A DNA stretch of 64,000 bases from Blastobasis lacticolella (Eukaryota > Arthropoda > Insecta > Lepidoptera > Blastobasidae), in assembly GCA_905147135.1 (NCBI GenBank), contig LR990048.1:9966563-10030562 (forward strand), written 5' to 3'. The notes under the pieces were generated by a model, which was not told where the DNA came from, made no database searches, and worked only from the letters and a program-made list of their open reading frames with translations. Both the position numbers and the translations under genes were made by a program. Position 1 is the stretch's first letter. Every line of letters begins with the position of its first letter. Shown in pieces: positions 44,101-52,499 of this stretch.

Positions 44101-44355
44101 CTCAATAGCTACCTCATCCTTTAGTACGTCTGCAGATACGGAACTTGCGCTTGCAGTTCTATTATCGCTATCATTACTCTTATTCTTATTAGAACTAGGT
44201 TTCATAGTTCCAAATGGATTGCGAGGCAATGTAAAAGTCCGTTTCAATCGGGATCCTTCCACCTGCTTCGATGTCATGGTTGTTTCTGACACTTCATTAA
44301 TTAACTCACTCTCTGAACATGATTTTAAGACCACCGATAGATTATTAACAGACAT
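29150..44355 (-). CDS. USP31/USP43-type ubiquitin carboxyl-terminal hydrolase (14 exons)
   Basis: Exons (minus): 44355-44020, 43931-43743, 43051-42917, 42726-42592, 42235-42132, 41710-41590, 41283-41136, 40864-40718, 40485-40301, 33589-33483, 32803-32666, 30828-30733, 30656-29617, 29190-29150; 2922 nt, 973 aa, all GT-AG and in phase. The enzyme cleaves ubiquitin from substrates. The Cys box is GIKNHGNTCYMNAVLQC (Cys150), then NSQHDAQEFLFWLLD (about 234-248), FVQAVFQAQYRS with CAKC (305-308), CPQC (583-586), PDILVIHLKRF, and GHYTAACKN (His690) with WYKFDD (Asp707, 17 residues on, as in other USPs). The two CxxC pairs form the fingers zinc site. The insert between them, including LPHPLFA, matches USP31/43. 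After about residue 740 the tail is Ser/Pro/Glu-rich and probably disordered. All catalytic residues are present, so it should be active. The last short exon is the least certain: reading through gives only seven codons. Introns 9 and 11 hold the LTR element and the splice-site minisatellites. Confidence 0.93.
30936..31317. repeat. 191-bp tandem duplication in USP intron 11
   Basis: The 191 bases from 30936 recur from 31127 with almost no differences (GTCTTTTCTTAATATGTCTC ... CACCCAATGRTAAG). The duplicated block is part of a dispersed repeat that continues to about 31565 (CAAGATGAAATGCCTCATGC, CCAGACGGACTCCGG, CCTACCACC). A piece of that repeat is also found inverted at about 41360-41440. 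Confidence 0.9.
31613..32745 (-). repeat. GC-rich array of nine exon-end plus splice-donor units
   Basis: Nine units start at 31613, 31734, 31855, 31976, 32098, 32222, 32374, 32498 and 32622. The period is 121-124 bp, except 152 in the sixth, which has an internal 28-29-bp duplication. On the minus strand each unit contains the last part of USP exon 11 (LTLHACLAHYTRAERL... ending EDAW or EDGW), a splice donor AG|GTACGCC or AG|GTAGGCC, a C-rich tract, ACACAG, and CTAG. The copy nearest the exon start is the real exon 11 end (donor at 32665); the other eight lie in intron 11. The unit carries 8-16-nt G runs on the plus strand. Confidence 0.9.
33118..33300 (+). mobile_element. MITE fragment (GGACGCGACAGTTGGA end)
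   Basis: Left-end half of the same element that is split at 34483-40137. It includes CGCACGCATACTC at 33235-33247, which corresponds to the undisturbed target of the LTR element. It lies in USP intron 10. Confidence 0.75.
33345..33403 (+). mobile_element. LINE/SINE 3' tail
   Basis: GCGGTGACCACTTTCCATCA, GGTGGCCCGCTTGCCTGTTT, then AACATAAAAAAAA. It is the same tail as at 42305-42535, truncated to about 60 bp, in USP intron 10. Confidence 0.75.
33599..34006. repeat. 34-bp minisatellite, twelve copies, abutting USP exon 10
   Basis: Twelve units of the form GACAACATTGCGATTAGTGG plus GTACAAGATTAGGT. The first six group as two three-unit higher-order repeats (the variant order AATATTAGGT, GATTATATA, GACTAGGT is repeated). 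Read along USP (minus) each unit contains CCCACTAATCGC or CCCACTGATCGC. The array stops about 10 nt before the exon 10 acceptor GAACGCAG. Confidence 0.9.
34145..34235 (+). mobile_element. Composite SINE (family A) tail fragment
   Basis: GTTATCTAACACCCGTAACA, CAAGCTTCGTTTACTTTGGG, GATAGATGGCGTTGTG: the 3' tail without the tRNA-like head. Confidence 0.65.
34678..35587 (+). repeat. Left LTR (910 bp)
   Basis: Starts TG, ends CA. An 84-codon open frame at its 3' end is present equally in the right LTR and has no family features, so I do not treat it as a gene. The segment after the TATA-like box contains a GTCCAGTC...GACTGGG hairpin. Confidence 0.88.
35588..38068 (+). other. LTR-element interior, no recognisable protein
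   Basis: 35641-36222 is less AT-rich and has overlapping open frames (35611-35850, 35847-36221, 36037-36270) broken by stops. Their translations (for example CVMDETIPRGILQIHDD) match no retroelement domain I know. It could be a decayed gag or captured host sequence. 36300-38068 is AT-rich and non-coding. Confidence 0.5.
38069..38485 (+). repeat. Array of five covarying hairpin units
   Basis: Units begin at about 38071, 38157, 38238, 38325 and 38416 with GCTAGGTAGT-like sequence (81-91 bp apart). Each contains TCACGGGCAGCGGTGA or a close variant, which forms a 4-bp apical stem with an 8-9-nt loop. Flanking arms pair differently in each unit: GGTG/CACC plus GGCT/AGCC (38089-38133), GTCC/GGAC (38180-38208), GGTGT/ACACC plus GGCT/AGCC (38256-38300), a 10-bp GATGTTGGCA/TGCCAACATC (38342-38390), and TGAT/ATCA plus GGCC/GGCC (38433-38477). 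Sequence changes in the arms are compensated. Confidence 0.85.
39046..39955 (+). repeat. Right LTR (910 bp)
   Basis: Same length and, as far as I can read, the same sequence as the left LTR, which implies a recent insertion. It is followed by CACG, the target duplication. Confidence 0.88.
40142..40300. repeat. Short tandem duplication in USP intron 9
   Basis: TGAACCATTCTTGGATTTAA followed by TAAAGTG occurs twice in a row (about 40157-40183 and 40190-40216), 85-140 bp downstream of the exon 9 donor. It has no coding role. Confidence 0.8.
41490..41562 (+). mobile_element. Dispersed 3' tail in USP intron 6
   Basis: GGGCGGCAGTAACCACTTAC, CATCAGGTAGGCAGGCGTCT, then GCAGCATAAAAAAAA. It is a related but distinct tail from the one at 42305-42535. 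Confidence 0.6.
42305..42535 (+). mobile_element. LINE/SINE-family copy with poly(A), in USP intron 4
   Basis: The most complete plus-strand copy: CAGTGCTCCATGGGGTGGGG ... GCTGCCAGAGCAACG ... CTAATGTCTATAGGCAGTGG ... CCTACCGTATGACAT, then a run of A. It is antisense to USP and lies 70 bp downstream of the exon 5 acceptor side. Confidence 0.8.
43580..43742. mobile_element. LINE 3' fragment in USP intron 2
   Basis: TTAAACTATGCAATGGATTT and TAATGCAATTTTCAACAATA ... AGCCAGCTAGTATA recur in part at 5250-5300. It is non-coding. Confidence 0.5.
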
Positions 44356-44728
44356 TGTAAATTAACTTGAGTTAACATTTCTCATTTCAGCAAAAAACAA
44401 AGATTTTCTATAAAAAACATTGATATGTCACTAGCTTCCGAAACGCCATTTTATATTTCGTTTCATTCATTCTTTTCTCATTCACTGACTCATTCTCTTT
44501 TGTCTATGATTGGATATGGAATAATCAAGGGGTTTCCATGGAATGTGGGTTGTAGCTACTGGTAAAAATAATACAAAAATAAAACTAAAAAGTGACCGCC
44601 GACTAATCCAAATCCTCTTTCGAAGACAAAAGTCAACAGGTATACCTATAACAGTTAATCAAAATGTTTTAATATATGATGTTTTGCATTTAACTAAAGC
44701 TCAAAGATGCATCTTACATACTTATTTG
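44356..44728 (-). promoter_or_regulatory. Proximal upstream region of the USP gene
   Basis: This is the 373 bp between the USP start codon and the LINE target site. The start context is TTTACAATGTC with no in-frame upstream ATG close by. There is no convincing TATA box and no annotated initiator. The remaining promoter may now lie beyond the LINE insertion. Confidence 0.35.
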
Positions 44729-44739
44729 GTCTATACAAA

Positions 44740-44770
<31 letters not shown>

Positions 44771-44875
44771 CTTCAATTTTTATTTGCCATCAGTCGCTAA
44801 ACTATAATCAAATCTGCTGAATCTTCTAATGACTTTTTCGAATAAATGGGCCATTGCCCACAATTCTATAATGTA

Positions 44876-47539
44876 CTAAGCCAAAACGTCAGTCCGTTTG
44901 AGACGTTTAGCAGTGTTGGCTGTCAAAAGCATGTTTGCCAAAGGATTCGGATGTAGTGATAGACGCTCCTTGTAGCTTTTGCGGTATCGTTCTATTTCTT
45001 CACGGATGGTTGGCACTTCCAAGTATTCGTGGATTTCGTCGTTGCGAGTAAACCACGGTGCGCCAGCAATAAATCGTAGAATATTATTTTGTACCCTTTG
45101 CAGTCGCTCGATGTTACTTTTACTTGCAGTGGCCCACATCTGTATTCCGTAGGTCCATATTGGCTTCAGTAAAGAGTTATATATTAGCAATTTATTGGTC
45201 AAGGAAAGTGCTGATTTCTTGCCTAGAAGCCAGAGAAAACCCCGGAATTTGGTATTAATTTCATCTCTTTTCTTTGTTATATGATTTTTCCATGTGAGTC
45301 GTTGGTCCAGATGAAACCCCAAGTATCTGACATTTGTTGTTTGTGGGAGAATATCTTCGCCAAGTTTAACAGGGGGGCAAACTCCTCTTCTTAAAGTAAA
45401 GGTTATGTGCTGTGATTTTGAGGCACTTGCTTTAATTCTCCACTTAGACATCCATTTGTGGGTGGCATTGAGTTGTCTTTGCAGTCTATTACTGGCTAGG
45501 ATTGGATCGGAGCTACATGACAAGAAGCCCGTATCATCGGCAAAAGTAGCTATTTCAACTACAGGAACTTTTATTGGTAGGTCACAAGTAAAGATATTGT
45601 ATAGGACCGGGCCGAGCACTGAGCCCTGGGGCACACCAGCGAGGCATTGGTGAAATGATGATCTTGCTTCTCCCTGTTTTACTTGAAAGAACCTATCAGA
45701 CAAATAAGACGCCATAATGGGGAATACCGAGTGGGGTAGTAACTTTTTAATTTTATACAGAAGTCCTCGATGCCAGACCTTGTCAAAAGCCTGTTGGATA
45801 TCCAGAAAAGCTGCAGAACAGTACTCCTTTTTTTCCAGGCACTGTCGTATTGTATGATACACCCTATGAGTTTGTTCCACCGTAGAATGAGATTCACGAA
45901 AGCCAAATTGGTGATTGGGTATGATCTTAGCATCCTTCAATATCTTCTTTAGTCTCTTAAGGAACAGACGTTCCCAGAGTTTGGACAACACTGGAGTTAG
46001 GCTAATGGGCCTGTAGGAAGTGACCTCAAGGACAGGTTTGCCAGGTTTTGGAATCATTATAATTTGAGAGTATTTCCATATTGATGGAAAATGGCCCATT
46101 CTAAAGGTGGCATTAATTAGGGAAGTGAGAAAGACGAGACACTTTCTGGGGAGTCTCTTGAGGATTTCAGCTGTGATCAGGTCATAGCCAGAGGCTTTGT
46201 TACGATCCATGTTGGCTATCTCATTAGCAAGTTCACAAGGAGAAGCAGGCGACAGCGGAAGACACATCTGAATGTCTTGTTCTAGGATTTCCTGTATCTC
46301 ACAATCTTCGGCTTCATTGGAGTTGTTTGGTTGGAAGACGGTAGCAAGATGAGTGGCAAATGCTTCAACCTTTTGTGAATCGGTTCGTGCCCATGATGTC
46401 CCGGTTCTAAGAGGGGGATGCAGTGGTTGTGGTTTGCCAGTATCTTTGCATATCTTCCACAAGTTGAGTTCTCCACGCTTATTTGGTGTTATGTTCTCCA
46501 AGTTTCTTCTCATTGTCTCATTAGCAGTGGTTTGGAGCAGTTCTTTCAACTCTTTGATGGCATGGTTGAGTAATGTTTTGTCGTGGCTATTACGCGACTG
46601 CTGCCATGTCCTCCTTAGTCGGCGTTTTTCTGAGATTTTGCGTCTGATTTCTATAGGGAGAAATATATCTTGCTGTATGGAGGGCAATTCAGGCGTGGAA
46701 ACCCATGCTGCTGACTGAATAAGGTTTGTGATATACAAAGCTGCTTCATCAATTTCGCTGCTGGTCTTCAGCGAGACATTCAGGTTAACTTTTAAATCTA
46801 AATTAGCCTGGAATGATTCCCAGTCTGTTTTATGGTTATATAAGGAATTTCGACTGCACTTATTATAGATAACAGAGGAACTAATTGTAAGAATAACTGG
46901 TGAGTGATCAGACGATCCATCCTGACTTGATTCGATAGATGTATACAGTCGACTAATATTCTTGACTATAAAGAAGTCCAACAAATCAGGAACTTTCCGG
47001 GGATCCGTGGGCCAATAAGTAGGCTCACCGGTCGATATTGATAGTAAGCCACAATTATCTACACAAGACTTCAATTCGCGGCCACGGGTGACAGTCGTTC
47101 TAGCGCCCCAGAATGTGTGCTTAGCGTTCCAGTCTCCACCAGCTATAAAGCGATTGCCTAGAGATTCAAAGTATTTGGCAAACATTGATTTGGTGATCTT
47201 GTGCTTGGGTGGACAGTATAAGGCGGACAAGTTGATTACCCCTGCGCCATCCTGTACCTCCACAGTTGTCGCCTGGAGGTAGTCTGTTGCATAGGGTTGG
47301 CGAGGAAAGTGATTTATACTATTCTTTATAACTATGGCAGAACCGGCATGGGCTTGTCCATCAGGATGAGGGGTGAGGTATGTGGAAAAACCTGCCAGAG
47401 TGATATTACTCCTTGTAGTCACATGTGATTCTGATATTAGGACAGCATCCAAAGTGTTCGCTTTAATAAATATTTCCAATTCATTTTTGTTGGGTGTGAG
47501 GCCGTTTATGTTCCACGTGGCTATGCGTAGGGTAGTCAT
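44876..47539 (-). CDS. LINE ORF2: endonuclease and reverse transcriptase
   Basis: 887 codons. Residues 1 to about 220 are an apurinic/apyrimidinic-type endonuclease with TWNINGL (8-14), the catalytic Glu in ISESH (37), GGDWNAKH (134-141) and SSDHSPV (209-215). The reverse transcriptase follows: MIPKPGKP, SYRPISL (508-514), AFLDIQQAFDKVWHRGL (577-593), GVPQGSVLGP (635-644) and the active-site FADD (666-669). After that come a thumb region and a C-terminal tail with no RNase H domain. This layout fits the Jockey clade. The protein nicks target DNA and copies the element RNA in place. Its ATG overlaps the ORF1 stop (ATGA), suggesting coupled termination and reinitiation. No frameshift or missing catalytic residue is seen. 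Confidence 0.95.
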   Translation of the reverse strand: MTTLRIATWNINGLTPNKNELEIFIKANTLDAVLISESHVTTRSNITLAGFSTYLTPHPDGQAHAGSAIVIKNSINHFPRQPYATDYLQATTVEVQDGAGVINLSALYCPPKHKITKSMFAKYFESLGNRFIAGGDWNAKHTFWGARTTVTRGRELKSCVDNCGLLSISTGEPTYWPTDPRKVPDLLDFFIVKNISRLYTSIESSQDGSSDHSPVILTISSSVIYNKCSRNSLYNHKTDWESFQANLDLKVNLNVSLKTSSEIDEAALYITNLIQSAAWVSTPELPSIQQDIFLPIEIRRKISEKRRLRRTWQQSRNSHDKTLLNHAIKELKELLQTTANETMRRNLENITPNKRGELNLWKICKDTGKPQPLHPPLRTGTSWARTDSQKVEAFATHLATVFQPNNSNEAEDCEIQEILEQDIQMCLPLSPASPCELANEIANMDRNKASGYDLITAEILKRLPRKCLVFLTSLINATFRMGHFPSIWKYSQIIMIPKPGKPVLEVTSYRPISLTPVLSKLWERLFLKRLKKILKDAKIIPNHQFGFRESHSTVEQTHRVYHTIRQCLEKKEYCSAAFLDIQQAFDKVWHRGLLYKIKKLLPHSVFPIMASYLSDRFFQVKQGEARSSFHQCLAGVPQGSVLGPVLYNIFTCDLPIKVPVVEIATFADDTGFLSCSSDPILASNRLQRQLNATHKWMSKWRIKASASKSQHITFTLRRGVCPPVKLGEDILPQTTNVRYLGFHLDQRLTWKNHITKKRDEINTKFRGFLWLLGKKSALSLTNKLLIYNSLLKPIWTYGIQMWATASKSNIERLQRVQNNILRFIAGAPWFTRNDEIHEYLEVPTIREEIERYRKSYKERLSLHPNPLANMLLTANTAKRLKRTDVLA

Positions 47540-48918
47540 TTGACTAGTTTGCTGACGAGAGTTGTGATAAGCCCCAGCAGGTTACCTATTTGTTGAAGTA
47601 GTCTATCAATTTTCTCGCTTTGGTCGATTAGGATCTTTTCAATCTGGGTAGGAGTATGTGATTTGTCAGTGTTGTTGTTGAATCTGGTAGCATCAGCATA
47701 AGTCTTTTTCCATGGGTTTCCATGGTTTTCCTGTTGAGAGGTTGGTTGGGGTGCGGGACTCTTGGTTTTAGATGGTTCTGCATCAGGCTGGACAGGTGGG
47801 GCTTGATTGGCACTCACTTTAAAATCGTTAGTAACCTTTGCAGGTTTCCCTGTTTTCCTGGCCAAGATCTCTTTATACACGCTACATCCTTTGAAGTTTG
47901 CAGGATGGTCACAAGAGCAGAGAGCACATTTTGCAGGAGTATTCCTGTCCTTCTTTGGACAATCAGATGTTTTGTGACTCTCACTACATTTAACGCATCT
48001 GAATGGCATCATGCAGTTGTTTTTAGAATGACCGTACTGTTGGCAGCGTTGACATTGCACTATAGATTTAGATTTCCGGGGATCTTCAATTTTTACGTGT
48101 TGATGGTATATGTATTTAATTGCCTTAACACATTTGTTGTTCATGCTGGGTTCTAAGTTGACAAAGAATGTTGAGGTGGGTATCTTTTCCGGGCCATAGC
48201 GAGCATTTATAATTTCACCACGAACCTTGTTATCTGTTGCCTCTATTGCATTGATTATGGCACTATGGGGGGTAGTGTGGTGGAGATTTCGGATAACAAT
48301 TCTGCAGCATTTGATATCTTTTCTGGTGAATGTATGTCCTATGAGCCCCTTACTTCTAATAACATCTATGATTTTTTTATATTCCTCTGTGCACTCCACC
48401 AGTATACGCATCAGGTTCTTGTTCACAATTTTCAACTTGAATTTGCTTGCATCACTAACTGTTGTTAACAACTTTGAAAGTTCATTCACATCTTCAATAC
48501 CGTAAAGAACAATGGGTGGTGGTTTACTTTTGGCCACTACATTATTGTTGGGAGTATCGTCAGCATCCAGGGGCAGGTCTTTAAACCGATTGGAAGCAGC
48601 AGTTGAAGTTGGTGAAGAGGCATCTGAGGTTCTTTTTCGTTTATTGTTGCTGCCTGGTACACGTTGCCACGACGGGGCTTCAGGTTGGGCGGAATGCGGA
48701 GTTTCCGGTTGAGCGGAATATGGACCTTCAGGTTGGATGGAGACATCATGACAAGGACTTACGTCCATGTTATCACATACTATATTTTCAGTATTTTTGT
48801 CCGGAATAATATGTTGAATATTACTTCCAACATCAGATAAAGAGGAAGATCTGACTCTGTTAAAAAGAGCAGGATGAAAAATTTGTTGAGTTAATATTTT
48901 GTCCGGTCGTGTTGACAT
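47536..48918 (-). CDS. LINE ORF1: nucleic-acid-binding Gag-like protein
   Basis: 460 codons. The N-terminal 100 residues are low-complexity, with a short duplicated PxSAQPEAP motif. The centre (about 135-270) resembles the domain that precedes zinc knuckles in Jockey-type Gag proteins. It is followed by three knuckles near residues 290-345: CQRCQQYGHSKNNC, CVKCSESHKTSDC and CALCSCDHPANFKGC. The C-terminus ends with a hydrophobic heptad-like segment (IDRLLQQIGNLLGLITTLV) that could trimerise. It packages the element RNA. It ends ...KLVK-stop with the stop overlapping the ORF2 start. Confidence 0.93.
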   Translation of the reverse strand: MSTRPDKILTQQIFHPALFNRVRSSSLSDVGSNIQHIIPDKNTENIVCDNMDVSPCHDVSIQPEGPYSAQPETPHSAQPEAPSWQRVPGSNNKRKRTSDASSPTSTAASNRFKDLPLDADDTPNNNVVAKSKPPPIVLYGIEDVNELSKLLTTVSDASKFKLKIVNKNLMRILVECTEEYKKIIDVIRSKGLIGHTFTRKDIKCCRIVIRNLHHTTPHSAIINAIEATDNKVRGEIINARYGPEKIPTSTFFVNLEPSMNNKCVKAIKYIYHQHVKIEDPRKSKSIVQCQRCQQYGHSKNNCMMPFRCVKCSESHKTSDCPKKDRNTPAKCALCSCDHPANFKGCSVYKEILARKTGKPAKVTNDFKVSANQAPPVQPDAEPSKTKSPAPQPTSQQENHGNPWKKTYADATRFNNNTDKSHTPTQIEKILIDQSEKIDRLLQQIGNLLGLITTLVSKLVK

Positions 48919-49363
48919 TTTTTTTGTTTACAGGGAGAATTTTATGTAACCCTAACTGCACCACCTAAGTCACGAATGTCATTGCGACAGCTAAACTGGC
49001 ACGGATTTATAGAATTCAATGACTTAGCAGCACAAGAGTCACTGTAAGGTTAACTTGTAGGTACTAAAAAGTCACTGTTTAATAATATGACCTAACTATG
49101 TCGAGATAACACTTTCACCACGATTTTACACCACAACATGTTTATCCACAACCAATCCACACTTATTTAAGCAATTTTATACGAAATTGCGAAATTTAAG
49201 ATGGGAAGTACGAAAAACACAATGTCTATACAAACATAATAATAATAAAAAACTGAATAAAACATTATTAAACTTCATTCTGTATCTCATCCAAATGACC
49301 GTTTAGAATGTTCCCAGATTATTATTGCGCTTTTCTTGTATAAAAGTATAGGGGTATAGCTAG

Positions 49364-49476
49364 TGTTAAATAAGAAGAGACTTGGTGGGTCACGTGGTTC
49401 GACTTGCGCTGCATACCTGCGCGAAATCCCCTCCACTGCCATTTGACAAGTCTCTTCTTTCGTGACGCGGGTTACA
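49364..49476. mobile_element. MITE (AAGAAGAGACTTG ends), uninterrupted copy
   Basis: 113-bp copy of the element at 26378-26577 without the nested hairpin. The flanking similarity (TAGTGT(T/C)AAATAAG left, TGACGCGG right) shows the family extends slightly beyond the inverted ends. Confidence 0.8.
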
Positions 49477-50632
49477 CCACGACTTCAGGTTACATAGAGA
49501 AATTGCGAAAAACGAGTACACTAAATTTAATTTACTGGCAATAATAAACTATATAGAGGAAATATAACTCGGCGCTATTGAGTATTCTATAACCTTAATA
49601 AGCCGCCTTCATTATTCATCATTCCGCGGGCAAGCGGAAGATTTTCAGTCCCTTTCGGCCGAAGCTCTCGCCTACTTGACGAAATGTAAATTGAAAGTTT
49701 AAGTAGCAGTAGGAACTTAAAAGCCATACGATAAATAAATAAATTATTGTACACCATTTAATATTAGTTGGTTTATACTGTCTAACTTCTGACGTCTGAC
49801 GTCTACCACGTCAAATGTTGACACATTTGACAAGAATCATAATTCCATGAAGGAGGGCGCTAGGGTCTTTTTCTGAAACGTCATTATTCTAATTTTACAA
49901 TAGGGCCATGTTAGTTTATTTTTCGTCATGTTCCTTATTATCCATGTCTCATTGTTGATGGCATTTGAATTCTGTCATAGAATACTACATGATTCCGGTG
50001 TTGCTACATAAAACGCAGAACTAGCGCCATCATTGACAGGTCACCTCTGTAGCCTGTCAGGCTTTACCTACTTACGTACAGGCTTTATATTCGTAGCTGG
50101 GTCGGGGACAGTCGGGGTTCGAGGTGAAAAAAATACTTCTTGTCTTTTTACAGTTTTTTTCATCGTACTGTATTGTATTTGCGTATTTTTATACGGCGCT
50201 ATAATGTGAAGTCGTTTGTCGCTAATGTTTTAATTTTGCCTAAAATAAAAACTGAATGTTATCACCATGCCACGAATAATTCGTCTTGTTATATTTGCTA
50301 ATATATTTCTCGAAAAGTCTATTCAGTTTCTTTTATTTCAAATTTACACATAACCTACATCTGTTGTAATAAATCACACTTTTACAATTTAAATCTAAGC
50401 AAATAATATTTTAAAGTTTTGTCACGAAAATTAGTTATCATCATGGTGGTAACATTTCCCAAACGTACTACGTTCTAGCCGTTCGTACCTCCAGCTAACA
50501 GCTTCATCAGCTCACTCTGCGTAACGGAGCACAACGCAGATCAAATAATTGCTCGCCGAAATATATATTTTTTCCATAACATAGTGCCTGGAGTACATTT
50601 CTCTTGTGTACAGTTACTTATTTATATTATAC
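49477..50632. other. Intergenic, no gene seen
   Basis: No coding region is supported. 49790-50160 is less AT-rich, with GGGTCGGGGACAGTCGGGGT near 50100, and could be an upstream promoter or untranslated exon of USP. Nothing in the sequence proves it. Confidence 0.4.
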
Positions 50633-50839
50633 CGGCCGAGCGGTTAGGTTATCCGACTCGTAAGCGTGATGTACCGGGTTCGAATCCCGCTGCGGCCATG
50701 TACAGCTCTTTTCTGAGTTATGTACATTAGTTGAATGCTAACCGATGCTCTTACGGTGAGGGAAAGCATCGTGATTGAACCTGCACATTCAGGCGACTGA
50801 ATGTGTAACCATGATCTAATCTGGTTAGACTCTCCTGGT

Positions 50840-51577
50840 ATAGAGGTCCGCGCCACGCCTGCGTGACGCCGCCGAGTTACCTCAGCGCGCCGCCGCCGCC
50901 AGGTCATTGACAAATAAATAAACAAATAATCGTGGACAAATTCACACAACGTCATCTAGCCCCAAAGTAAGCAAAGCTTGTGTTATGGGTGCTAGACAAC
51001 TGATAATTTACTTATATTCTTTTTTTTCTTTTTTTTAAGTACGTACTTTTTATACATAGAACACCCAGACCCGTAACAGAAATTAAAATTTATCATTTCA
51101 ATTTCTACCCGGCCGGGAATCGAACCCGGGACCTCTTGCGTGGCAGACCGGCATGTTAACCACTGAACCACGCAGGTCGTCAATCGCACCGACTTCAACA
51201 TTTCATTAAAATTCGCCCGAGAGACGGGTCACAATACCTATTATAGCAACCGTCCATACATTGCCACCAAGTCCAGCCAGGCGCAGATCCAGGAAGGTGC
51301 GAGACAAGCGAGCGGAACGAGTTCGAATCTTTTGACATTTTGGGTCTTAAAAGCTGGGGTGATCAATGAATGAATAAGCGAGTGGTACGAACTTGAAACT
51401 TGTTACATTTTGACTTAGGTGCTGTAATGATGTGTGATTCTTAAATTTATGCATTTTTTGTCCAAACCACATAATTACAAGTAAAAAAACAATCCTACGC
51501 CGGCGACGCCGCGCCGCGCCAGATACGTTTACCAGTGCGCCGCCACCGACCATCTTGACTGCGGCGCAGATCTCTAT
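50840..51577. mobile_element. Non-autonomous DNA transposon, 738 bp, CCTGGT duplication
   Basis: Terminal inverted repeats ATAGAGGTCCGCGCC and its imperfect reverse complement (GGCGCAGATCTCTAT). Flanking direct repeats are CCTGGT (50834-50839 and 51578-51583). The subterminal regions are GC-rich (GCGCGCCGCCGCCGCC; CGACGCCGCGCCGCGCC). The interior carries a family A SINE and a stretch with GCGAGCGGAACGAG related to sequence at 53800-54000. No transposase is present. Confidence 0.82.
50915..51185 (-). mobile_element. Composite tRNA-derived SINE (family A), full length
   Basis: The best copy of the family. In minus orientation it starts at about 51185 with CTGCGTGGTTCAGTGGTTAA (box A) and CCCGGGTTCGATTCCCGG (box B). 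Next come the body, a pyrimidine/purine spacer, and the tail CACCCATAACACAAGCTTTG ... TTTGGGGCTAGATGACG. It ends in (TTTA)n at 50915. The head is a decayed tRNA sequence, not a functional tRNA gene. Confidence 0.85.
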
Positions 51578-51655
51578 CCTGGTAGCAGGGTCACGGAGGT
51601 CTGATGGCAGTCGCTCCACTGGAATTAACTGATCTGCCAAATCCTGGATCCATGG

Positions 51656-52499
51656 TCAGCCAGCCTCTTCATCTCCTTATAATCCCCGGCGCTTACTTTC
51701 TCTCTTCCTCACGGTCCTAAATATTCAAATCTTCTTATTCCTCTTCACGTACCTATATAATTTGCCATATAACTACAACAATAACTTTATAATAGTCAAA
51801 AGATTATAAAAATGTATGAGTCCTTAGAGCGCGCCATCTATGTGAATTTTTTAAAAATATTTTCTTGAAAACGGCTCAATATGTATAACATTAGTTTTGA
51901 TAATTCTCTCTCATTCAATGAAATATTGTTTTATTACTAATGAAGATCACTTATCGGCCGTGTACCTAAATAACGCTTGTATGTGCATGCGTCGACTCTT
52001 TCAATGTATTGGCAATCAAACTAATGTATAGTATTAATGTAGGTATTATGACCCAAATGACGCAAATATCAAAAGGGCAGCTTTTGTCGAACAGGGGCAA
52101 GCAAGCTTCCGTTATCAATGAAAAAACATTTTTAATCCTTTTAGTCCTTAGTAAGCGCCATCTATTGGATTTTTTAGAAAGCTGTCCCTCTAAATATGGT
52201 TCGATAACTGACAATCGTAATATTATTGACCGTTTATGGTACGCGTTACTATTACTTATCCATGGATCTAGGTTTCTACTTCCATGTACATATTTCATTC
52301 GTTCATGTCAATGTCACGAGTCAGCTGATTCAATGCTGCCAGAGAAATAAAAAATTCCGCAGTTTAAGAAAAAGTAAAAGCACGCCTCGTCGAAAGTTCA
52401 CCAATGCGAATCACATTACGTCGAAACACGTAGGTAACGATAAAGTAATGCCATCACGAATCACGTCACATTGAAGCACGCTAACTCGAATCATGTAAA
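51656..52499. other. Intergenic, no gene seen
   Basis: No supported gene. 52380-52500 has degenerate alternation of CGAATCACGT- and TCGAAACACGT-like words, a possible decayed short tandem repeat. Open frames at 51966-52350 on both strands overlap and show no family features. Confidence 0.45.

Larger units (their letters stand above)
44743..49223 (-). mobile_element. Full-length Jockey-type LINE (4.48 kb)
   Basis: A complete non-LTR retrotransposon on the minus strand: 5' UTR of about 305 bp (49223-48919), ORF1, ORF2, 3' UTR of about 105 bp and a 28-29-nt poly(A) tail (plus-strand T run 44742-44770). It is bounded by a perfect 14-bp target duplication GTCTATACAAACAT at 44729-44742 and 49224-49237. 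Both frames are uninterrupted. Intact ends, a long pure tail and an exact duplication indicate a recent, possibly still active copy. Confidence 0.95.
50633..51655 (+). mobile_element. SINE family B, split by a DNA transposon
   Basis: The left part (50633-50839) starts with the tRNA-like GGCCGAGCGGTTAGGTTATC and CCGGGTTCGAATCCCGC. The right part resumes with AGCAGGGTCACGGAGGTCTG at 51584 and runs to about 51655. Removing 50840-51577 and one CCTGGT copy restores the family sequence seen at 62065-62410. Confidence 0.88.

Noticed and set aside
50640..50700. tRNA-like sequences with box A and box B (also at 12715, 16690, 25490, 51120, 62075)
   Set aside because: They are 5' heads of SINEs: arms are decayed or incomplete, each continues into the SINE body, and the same head recurs with the same body. 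Not tRNA genes.
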